Virus record (IMG/VR): IMGVR_UViG_3300008450_000347
Coordinates: 1-28,187 of that record
Strand: one strand, 5' to 3'
DNA from: a virus
Length of the DNA: 28,187 bases
The notes beneath the pieces were generated by a model. It made no database searches and had not been told where the DNA came from. It saw only the letters and a list, made by a program, of their open reading frames with translations. Each line of letters opens with the position of its first letter. Position 1 is the first letter of the stretch. Below are positions 14,503-19,680 of the stretch, one piece after another. The translations under genes and the position numbers were made by a program.

Positions 14503-14774
14503 GGCTTCGGCTCCGGGCAATGCACCGGGCACCCCATCGTGAACACGAACTGCCCCGGCACGCCCCGGAAGCCCCGTCCGTGCCCGTTGTCGAGGACCGG
14601 GCACCAACACCCGGCGTCCACGGCGGCGCGGGAGCCGGGGTTCGGTGGTGCGGACCCATCTCCGTACCCTCCCGAGGGGCGATCGTCGGAAATAGGCCCG
14701 TTTCCGGCGGTTTTCAGGGCATCCGGTCCCGGTTCTCGCCTTGGCGGAGACTGCCCGTCTCTCTGGTCAAACAT
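14499..14774 (-). CDS. Small Cys/Gly/Pro-rich hypothetical protein, 91 aa
   Basis: I chose the ATG at 14774, 7 nt after GGAGG; a GTG at 14777 is adjacent in frame. The stop overlaps the next start (GTGA). The first half is Gly/Pro/Asp-rich and likely disordered. The second half has CWCPVLDNGHGRGF then GCPVHCPEP, four Cys and His residues suggesting a zinc site. Function is unknown. Confidence 0.62.
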   Translation of the reverse strand: MFDQRDGQSPPRREPGPDALKTAGNGPISDDRPSGGYGDGSAPPNPGSRAAVDAGCWCPVLDNGHGRGFRGVPGQFVFTMGCPVHCPEPKP

Positions 14775-14988
14775 CACGTCTCCTCCGGGGCTTCCGCCCC
14801 TTCCGCTTCCAGTTCAGGTCCACCGTCGCATCCCGCACCCTCTCCCAGTTCACGTCCTCCGGCCACGCCTCGGCGGGGGTCGCGAGGGTGAGTTCGGCGG
14901 GGGCGGCGCGGCGGCAGGGGAGGCTCCCGAAGCGGGCGAGGAGGCGTTCCCAGTTGGCGCGGAGGGCTGGGATGTCGGCTTCGCTCAT
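14767..14988 (-). CDS. Hypothetical protein with basic C-terminus, 73 aa
   Basis: The ATG at 14988 overlaps the upstream stop (ATGA). The N-terminus is MSEADIPALRANWERLLARF, a helix; the end is strongly basic (KRKGRKPRRRRDV). Its first residues and SD region match the start of the preceding gene, as if the junction had been duplicated. No family is recognised. Confidence 0.66.
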   Translation of the reverse strand: MSEADIPALRANWERLLARFGSLPCRRAAPAELTLATPAEAWPEDVNWERVRDATVDLNWKRKGRKPRRRRDV

Positions 14989-15326
14989 GTCTCGCCTCCC
15001 GTCTCGCCGCGCTTCCACGCGCACCCATCCTCGAAACACGGGATGCGGTAAGTCCCGATGCCGAAGCGGTGCCCACAGGCGAAGCCGGGGACGCCGTTGA
15101 TCTCGACCACCGTCCCGGACCGACCCTCGTCGGTCTTCTCCCCGAGGTTCCAGCGGTTGCACGCCGCCTTCCACGCCGCGATCTCCTCGGGGGAGCAGCA
15201 CTCCCCGTCGGGAGAGTAGTTGCGCGGATCGCCACCGGGGAAGTAGCCGTAGCCCATGATCCAGCCGTCCTGACACTCGCAGGACTGCGGCACGTTGTCC
15301 TGCCAGAACTCGTCCGCTTCGCTCAC
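14985..15326 (-). CDS. Cysteine-rich hypothetical protein, 113 aa
   Basis: The GTG at 15326 overlaps the upstream stop (GTGA), with GGGAGGGAGGAG just before it. Eight cysteines are present: CECQDGW at about 16-22, CC near 43-44, then Cys at about 55, 83, 95 and 100. With His85 they could form two zinc sites. The C-terminal strand region (VPGFACGHRFGIGTYRIPCF) resembles a small zinc-binding domain. No name can be given. Confidence 0.7.
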   Translation of the reverse strand: MSEADEFWQDNVPQSCECQDGWIMGYGYFPGGDPRNYSPDGECCSPEEIAAWKAACNRWNLGEKTDEGRSGTVVEINGVPGFACGHRFGIGTYRIPCFEDGCAWKRGETGGET

Positions 15327-15766
15327 GTCTCCTCCCTCCCCGCCTCGCGGTCCGCCTTGCGCTTGACGATCCGCTGGGCGGCGTCGAGGGCTTCGCGGAG
15401 GCGGGCGACTTCGGCTTCCGCCTTCTTCCAGTCCGCGCAGAACCGATCGGCGGCGGCGTTCATGGCGTTCCACGCCTCGCGCCACTTGCAGACATCGCCG
15501 TTGAGTCGGAGCAACTCCTGACCGACAAGCCCAAGCCGGGACCACTCCGTCTCGCCCGCCTCGTTCGGAGCCCCCTCGGGTGCGTCCATCATGTCGAGCT
15601 TCACGGCGAGGGCGTTCCGGTAGGTGATGAAGTCGCGGGTGAGCCGCTCGTTCTCATCCCTCAGCCTCCGCACCTCCGCGACGAGGGCGAGCCCGTCCTG
15701 CCGGATCTCCTCGGTGTAGACGCGGTTCATCCGCTCCTCGACCTCCGCGAGTTCCTCGGGCGTCAT
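15323..15766 (-). CDS. Coiled-coil protein, 147 aa
   Basis: ATGA overlap with the upstream gene and GTGA overlap downstream. Two coiled-coil segments are visible: residues 3-60 (LAEVEERMNRVYTEEIRQDG and on) and about 95-140 with heptad-like KKAEAEVARLREALDAAQ. Small proteins of this type are common in phage replication operons and usually lack assigned roles. No membrane segment or enzyme motif. Confidence 0.72.
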   Translation of the reverse strand: MTPEELAEVEERMNRVYTEEIRQDGLALVAEVRRLRDENERLTRDFITYRNALAVKLDMMDAPEGAPNEAGETEWSRLGLVGQELLRLNGDVCKWREAWNAMNAAADRFCADWKKAEAEVARLREALDAAQRIVKRKADREAGREET

Positions 15767-15945
15767 GTTCCCCTCCCGTTCATGCCGTCAAGCGCGGCGA
15801 GCGCCCGGCGGCGTGTCTCCTTGTCCCCGTCCCGGTAGAGCGCCAGCCACGCATTTCGCTGGATCACGTCCGCCCGAGACAGTTCCCGCAGCCCGCGACG
15901 CACACGCTCGCGGTTCAGCCTGCGGAGTTGTGAAACGTCGATCAT
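15763..15945 (-). CDS. Small basic helical protein, 60 aa
   Basis: ATGA overlaps at both ends. The protein is Arg-rich and helical (VSQLRRLNRERVRRGLRELS, then ADVIQRNAWLALYRDG). It may bind DNA or RNA, but I do not see a diagnostic HTH. No family. Confidence 0.68.
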   Translation of the reverse strand: MIDVSQLRRLNRERVRRGLRELSRADVIQRNAWLALYRDGDKETRRRALAALDGMNGRGT

Positions 15946-16406
15946 GTCCCGTACCTCCCGTCCGCGACCACGATGCGCGGAACCATCTCGCACGCCTCCG
16001 GCGCGTATGCCCACACGGTCGCGCCGCCGACGACGCCTTCCGGGAACCGCCGGAGCAGTTCCGCCGCGTAAAACGGTCGCGCCTCGGGGCGCATCCTAGT
16101 TCCCGGAGCCACAGGTTGCGCCGCCGTGGAAGCGGAGACGTTGTCATGTAGGTCCGCGAGGTCGAGCGCCGGGGCGCGAACGACGTGCGAGTCGTCGGCG
16201 CGGGCGAGCGCGACCTGCAAGGCGTTCATCTGCGACCCCGTAAGCGGGACGTACTCCGTTGCGACGGGGTACTCCGGGAACGTGTCGAGCGAGGTTGGAC
16301 CCGTCGCGAGGATTGCGAGTAGCTCCGCCGCCGAGACGCCAAATTCCGACGCCGTGAGCGTCAGCCCGCGACGGAGAACCCATGCCCGCGTGTCTTCGCC
16401 GCTCAT
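15942..16406 (-). CDS. Hypothetical protein next to DnaB, 154 aa
   Basis: The ATG at 16406 overlaps the DnaB stop (ATGA). A possible N-terminal HTH-like segment (TLTASEFGVSAAELLAIL) is followed by loops, a helix (GSQMNALQVALARADDS) and a C-terminal mixed alpha-beta part. Translational coupling to the helicase suggests a replication-linked role such as helicase loader or accessory. This is from position only. Confidence 0.66.
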   Translation of the reverse strand: MSGEDTRAWVLRRGLTLTASEFGVSAAELLAILATGPTSLDTFPEYPVATEYVPLTGSQMNALQVALARADDSHVVRAPALDLADLHDNVSASTAAQPVAPGTRMRPEARPFYAAELLRRFPEGVVGGATVWAYAPEACEMVPRIVVADGRYGT

Positions 16407-17713
16407 GCCGTGAACCTGTCGCGTTCTTCGTGGAACCGCTGCGCCGGACCTTCGAACGTGAACGGCACGACGCCGAGGGGACCGCCGCGATGCTTCACGA
16501 CGATCAGTTGAGAGCCCTCCGGCGTCGTGTCGCTGTTCGCGTCGGAAGCCGTCGTGTCCGTCACGTCGGGACGATGGATCATCACGACCATGTGCGCGTC
16601 GGACTCGATGTTGCCGGACTCGCGAAGGTCGGACGCGGACGGCTTCCTCGATGACCGCGTCATCTCGCGGTTGATCGCGCAGGGCGCGAGAACCGGGCAA
16701 CCGAGTTCCTTCGCGAGTTCGGACAGCGCCGTCGAGACGTGCGCCACTTCCTGTTCGCGGTTCCCGTACCGGGCTCCCGGCTCGCCCTTGACCCGTTGCA
16801 GGTAGTCCACGACGAGGAGCTTCAACCCGTGCGCGTGCTTGTGGTGAAGCGCGATAGCGCGGATCGCGGACACGCTGGCCGACACGGGCTCGATGACGTG
16901 GAACGACGGCATCTGACTCAGGTGCATCGAAGCCTTGACGACCTTGTCCTCAACTTCCTTCGTCACGAACCCGGAGCGGAGCCCGGCGACCTGAACGCCG
17001 CACTCCTGAGCGATCAGCACTCGGCACACCTCCTCCCGCGTCATTTCGAGGGACACGAGGAGGACCGGGTCGGAGCGCCCGACGTGCCGGGCAATCTGGA
17101 TGCAGAGCGAGGTCTTCCCGACGCCGGGGCGAGCGCCGACGACGACGAGCCCCTCCGGGATGCCGCCGAACATGGAGTCAAAGACCGGGAGCCCGGTTTC
17201 GAGGTAGCGCGACTTGATGCCGCCGTGTTCCATCGCGTTGCAGATCTCGAACAACATCGCGCCGATCGTGTGGTCCGTCTGCCCGACGCGGAGACACGCA
17301 GAGAGCTTCGCAATCGCGTTCCCGAGGAGTTCGTGCGGCTTGTCCACCCCGGCGTCGAGTGAGTCCGCCACGGAACGCGCGGTCGCCCGCATCCGGCGCA
17401 GGATCGCCGCGTCCCGGATGCGTGTCGCGTAGAACTCGGCGTTCTCGGCGGAAACTCCCGCCTTGCTGATGAACGAGGACAGCCCCTCGATGCCGCCGAA
17501 CAGACTGAGGCGGTTGGACTTCGTCAGCGAGTCCACGAGGGTTCCCACGTCCACCTGTCGGTGCCCGTCCCACACGTCGCGCACGGCGGCAACGAAGGCG
17601 GAGGCAATGGCGTCCGTGAAGTCGGACGGATCGACCGTGGCGAAGACGAGAGCGCGGTCCTGATGCGTCGCGTGGATCAGGATGTGGCAGAGAGCCTCTT
17701 CGTCCCGGTTCAA
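16403..17713 (-). CDS. dnaB: Replicative DNA helicase, DnaB-like
   Basis: This 436-aa protein is a hexameric 5'-3' DNA helicase of the DnaB/RecA-like class that unwinds the fork. It has a short N-terminal DnaB domain (1-110), then Walker A GARPGVGKTS (193-202), SLEM (221-224), Walker B LLVVDYLQ (299-306), a sensor segment from LGCPVLAPCAINRE (337-350) with SASDLRESGNIESDA after it, and the final KHRGGPLG loop. The start is an unusual TTG at 17713 overlapping the stop of the initiator gene as TTGA, which ties helicase output to initiator translation. The gene order initiator then helicase parallels lambda O-P systems. Confidence 0.92.
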   Translation of the reverse strand: MNRDEEALCHILIHATHQDRALVFATVDPSDFTDAIASAFVAAVRDVWDGHRQVDVGTLVDSLTKSNRLSLFGGIEGLSSFISKAGVSAENAEFYATRIRDAAILRRMRATARSVADSLDAGVDKPHELLGNAIAKLSACLRVGQTDHTIGAMLFEICNAMEHGGIKSRYLETGLPVFDSMFGGIPEGLVVVGARPGVGKTSLCIQIARHVGRSDPVLLVSLEMTREEVCRVLIAQECGVQVAGLRSGFVTKEVEDKVVKASMHLSQMPSFHVIEPVSASVSAIRAIALHHKHAHGLKLLVVDYLQRVKGEPGARYGNREQEVAHVSTALSELAKELGCPVLAPCAINREMTRSSRKPSASDLRESGNIESDAHMVVMIHRPDVTDTTASDANSDTTPEGSQLIVVKHRGGPLGVVPFTFEGPAQRFHEERDRFTA

Positions 17714-18345
17714 GACGCACCGCCTTGGCCGGGGCGCTTCGCGCGTCCATCCGCAATCGCCTTGCGCCAGAACTGAACCTTCGGGTCGTTCTCGTCGAGT
17801 TCGGGGAGGTCGTCGCGAGGCGTCCCGATGCGCGACGCAGGGAGCGAAGCCGGAGGCGAAGCGATGGGGAGTGACTCCCTCGGACCCGAAGGGGCGGGAG
17901 GAACTCCCCCTTCTTCCGTAGGAAGAAGACGTGGCGTTACTGACGGTGTATAGCGTTTGTCACCGTTACGCCCCGTTACTCCTCCCTTCGCACGCCTCAC
18001 CTTGGACGCAGAGCGGAACTTTTCCTGCCGAGCGTTCGAGGTAGGATCGGGCTGGTACTTGCGCCAACTAGGGATGACATAATGGGTTGCGTCTTCAACG
18101 AGGAGCCCGTGCTTCACGCAGAGCGAAAGCCCGTCACCAACGTGTTTGACACCGTTACTCACCGTTACGAGGTTGAGATGACGGGCGATGATCTCCGGCG
18201 TGAAATGTCCCTTCGGGATGCATCCGCGCCAGTTGTGGAGCTTCGCCATGGTCATCCCGGCGAGGTAGACCTGACTCCCCCAGAACCCGACGGCCAGCGT
18301 CTGGGGGTGAGAAAAGTACGCCGCTTCAAGCCGCAGCCACGTCAT
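17710..18345 (-). CDS. Phage replication initiator (replisome organiser-like), 211 aa
   Basis: The N-terminal ~105 residues (WLRLEAAYFSHPQTLAVGFW onward, then LHNWRGCIPKGHFTPEIIAR) have the layout of phage winged-helix replication initiators such as lambda O-type or DnaD-linked organisers. The C-terminal half is Pro/Ser-rich and disordered, ending in a short helix (DPKVQFWRKAIADG) that may touch the helicase. It lies directly before DnaB and contains two in-frame copies of an iteron, as the lambda O gene contains its own origin. The ATG at 18345 overlaps the stop of the small frame upstream (ATGA); there is no SD. The iterons code VTVSNGVKH and VTGRNGDKR. Confidence 0.72.
   Translation of the reverse strand: MTWLRLEAAYFSHPQTLAVGFWGSQVYLAGMTMAKLHNWRGCIPKGHFTPEIIARHLNLVTVSNGVKHVGDGLSLCVKHGLLVEDATHYVIPSWRKYQPDPTSNARQEKFRSASKVRRAKGGVTGRNGDKRYTPSVTPRLLPTEEGGVPPAPSGPRESLPIASPPASLPASRIGTPRDDLPELDENDPKVQFWRKAIADGRAKRPGQGGAS
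17955..18168. repeat. Candidate phage replication origin: two bipartite iterons
   Basis: Two 25-bp direct repeats lie at 17955-17979 and 18144-18168, 189 bp (63 codons) apart. Each reads GTTTGWCACCGTTAC, three variable bases, then CCGTTAC, so each holds two CCGTTAC boxes 10 bp apart, about one helical turn. An extra CGTTAC lies at 17935. They lie inside the initiator gene, the same arrangement as the lambda origin within O. Confidence 0.65.
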
Positions 18346-18530
18346 CGGACACCGCACAGTCCCGAGTAGCCGCCGCGAGCAGCCGGAATGCTGTCCAAGG
18401 CGATCCGTGTCCACCCGTGAGGGTGGCGCTCTGCGGCGGTTTCTCGGAAAGGGGGTGATGTGAACACGCGATCGACCTTGGACTCCGGCAGGTTACACCT
18501 CCGCCGCATCCCGCGCAAGAGGCTACGCAC
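18342..18530 (-). CDS. Possible small basic protein, 62 aa
   Basis: A GTG at 18530 overlaps the stop of the alpha-CTD gene by 8 nt (GTGCGTAG), and the stop overlaps the initiator start (ATGA). The same 8-nt overlap form (ATGCGTAG) is used at 19673-19680. The peptide is Arg-rich, with PESKVDRVFTSPPF in the middle, and resembles no family. Codons such as ACA, TCA, CCT and CGA are unlike the neighbours and no SD is present, so it may be a coupling spacer rather than a functional gene. Confidence 0.4.
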   Translation of the reverse strand: MRSLLRGMRRRCNLPESKVDRVFTSPPFRETAAERHPHGWTRIALDSIPAARGGYSGLCGVR

Positions 18531-18948
18531 GGGGCGGAACGACGACCTTCTCGTCGCGCAGAGCGAGCCCGTGCCGCCCGAGTGCCTCGCGGATCTCGAC
18601 CAAGGACAGCGTCCCCATGCCGGGCAATACGAGAAGGTCCGTGTAACTCTTCTCGGTCAGTTCACCGACCGTGCTGATGTGCGCCCGGCGCAGGATGGTG
18701 CGCGAGCGGACCGACAGTTCAAGAACGTCGGTTGCCTCGCCGTAGATCGGAGCGGAGCGATCCACCAGGGGGATTTCGAGACGCTCGGCGATCACCGTGG
18801 CGGACTCCTTGAAGCAGATCGCCGTAGATCCGCCCATGATGTAGAGCCAGCATCCTCCGCTCGGGCGCTCCTGAATGGCTGTCACCGAGTAGTGGGAGAT
18901 GTACCAGACGACGCCGTCGTTCGCGGTGAGCTTGGCAAGCTGCTTCAT
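18523..18948 (-). CDS. FlbD-like domain fused to an RNA polymerase alpha-CTD-like domain, 141 aa
   Basis: The ATG at 18948 has GGAGG 7 nt upstream. Residues 74-132 match the C-terminal domain of bacterial RNA polymerase alpha: VLELSVRSRTILRRAHISTV, GELTEKSYTDLLVLPGMG, then SLVEIREALGRHGLAL. Aligned to E. coli, Arg265 (here R81), Gly296 (G112), Ser299 (S115) and Glu302 (E118) are kept. Asn268 is Thr84, Asn294 is Gly110 and Lys298 is Leu114. Residues 10-58 (VVWYISHYSVTAIQ, then WLYIMGGSTAICFKES) resemble the small FlbD-like beta-hairpin domain. There is no alpha-NTD, so it cannot assemble polymerase. It may act as a transcription factor that binds UP-element DNA or sigma. Confidence 0.8.
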   Translation of the reverse strand: MKQLAKLTANDGVVWYISHYSVTAIQERPSGGCWLYIMGGSTAICFKESATVIAERLEIPLVDRSAPIYGEATDVLELSVRSRTILRRAHISTVGELTEKSYTDLLVLPGMGTLSLVEIREALGRHGLALRDEKVVVPPRA

Positions 18949-18950
18949 GG

Positions 18951-19274
18951 CTACGCCTCCGGTCCGATGAACGACTCGTCCTTCGTGTCCACGCCGTCGG
19001 CGTCGAGGCTGATCTGCACGAGCGCCGCGAGAAGCTCGTTCTTGGAGTGCGCCCATGATGCCTGCCGCGCTGTCACGCGGACGTTCGCCAGTCTCCGGCT
19101 GAACTCGTCGCGCTCGCAAAGCGGGCAAACTTCCAGCGGATCGTGCTGCATGACGTGGACGATCGTCTTGTACCCGTCGCGTTCGTAGAACAGCGAGTGG
19201 TTGCGGACGGAGCGCCCGGGTCCGTCGTCGATCGTCACGGAGTCCATCGTGTAGCGGCCACGTTCGTTGCTCAT
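18951..19274 (-). CDS. Hypothetical protein, 107 aa, first gene of the replication operon
   Basis: The ATG at 19274 follows GAGGG by 3 nt; another ATG at 19286 is 2 nt from GGAGAA and less well spaced. The first ~45 residues are a beta-rich segment (YTMDSVTIDDGPGRSVRNHS). A single CPLCERDEF knuckle comes next, then a helical end with HSKNELLAALVQISLDAD. One CxxC alone could form a zinc site only in a dimer. It is separated by 2 nt from the alpha-CTD gene and presumably co-transcribed. No family. Confidence 0.72.
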   Translation of the reverse strand: MSNERGRYTMDSVTIDDGPGRSVRNHSLFYERDGYKTIVHVMQHDPLEVCPLCERDEFSRRLANVRVTARQASWAHSKNELLAALVQISLDADGVDTKDESFIGPEA

Positions 19275-19320
19275 GTTCCCTCGCATTTCTCCTAGGTTTC
19301 CGCCACCCTTCCGCGAAGTG

Positions 19321-19387
19321 CGGTACGGCGACGGTTTTCTGACGGTACGGCGGCGGTACGGACTGCACGAGACTGCACGAGACTGCA
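19321..19387. promoter_or_regulatory. Operator-like array before the replication operon
   Basis: CGGTACGG occurs at 19321, 19343 and 19354, start spacing 22 and 11 bp, so all three lie on one face of the helix. Directly after it GACTGCACGA is repeated at 19361 and 19371 with a partial third copy at 19381. The array is 47 bp upstream of the first gene (ATG at 19274) in a 137-bp gap. I see no convincing -35/-10 pair there. It could bind a phage regulator or be a second set of origin iterons. Confidence 0.6.
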
Positions 19388-19411
19388 AGCCCCAAGGTGC
19401 GCCCGCCCCGG

Positions 19412-19546
19412 TCACGGACGCACCGCCCGCGCCTGGCGCTTCGCCCGCTTGTTGTCGCGGTCGCAGTCCAGGCACACGCGGCAGAGGTAGCCCCGGGCGT
19501 TCCGGCGGCGGCGGAAGCGGGTGTGACCCCATCGGCAAGGCGTCAT
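19412..19546 (-). CDS. Small zinc-binding basic protein, 44 aa
   Basis: The ATG at 19546 overlaps the stop of the upstream small gene (ATGA). The peptide begins MTPCRWGHTRF and continues with CRVCLDCDRDNKRAKRQAR, a Cys/His zinc motif followed by a basic helix, as seen in tiny phage zinc-finger proteins related to HNH-type knuckles without the nuclease part. It is the last gene of its run before the repeat array. Confidence 0.68.
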   Translation of the reverse strand: MTPCRWGHTRFRRRRNARGYLCRVCLDCDRDNKRAKRQARAVRP

Positions 19547-19680
19547 GCCAGCCTCTTGAGACAGCGGAGACATTCAATCCGCCACTCGTAGCGCGGGTGC
19601 GACGGGCGGACGAAGACGTACCAGCCGATCGGGCGGTGGAAGCCGAGAAGGCACCGCAGGCGGCGGAGGGCGCTACGCAT
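19543..19680 (-). CDS. Small CxxC protein, 45 aa
   Basis: The ATG at 19680 overlaps the stop of the helicase-methyltransferase gene by 8 nt (ATGCGTAG) and the stop overlaps the next start (ATGA). It reads LRCLLGFHRPIGWYVFVR, then a CLRC knuckle near the end; with the first Cys and His it may hold one zinc ion. Similar mini-proteins (GFH near the start, CxxC at the end) are common in high-GC phages. Function is unknown. Confidence 0.66.
   Translation of the reverse strand: MRSALRRLRCLLGFHRPIGWYVFVRPSHPRYEWRIECLRCLKRLA

Noticed and set aside
19274-19286. Alternative ATG at 19286 for the first replication-operon gene
   Set aside because: Its SD is only 2 nt away; the ATG at 19274 has a more usable GAGGG.
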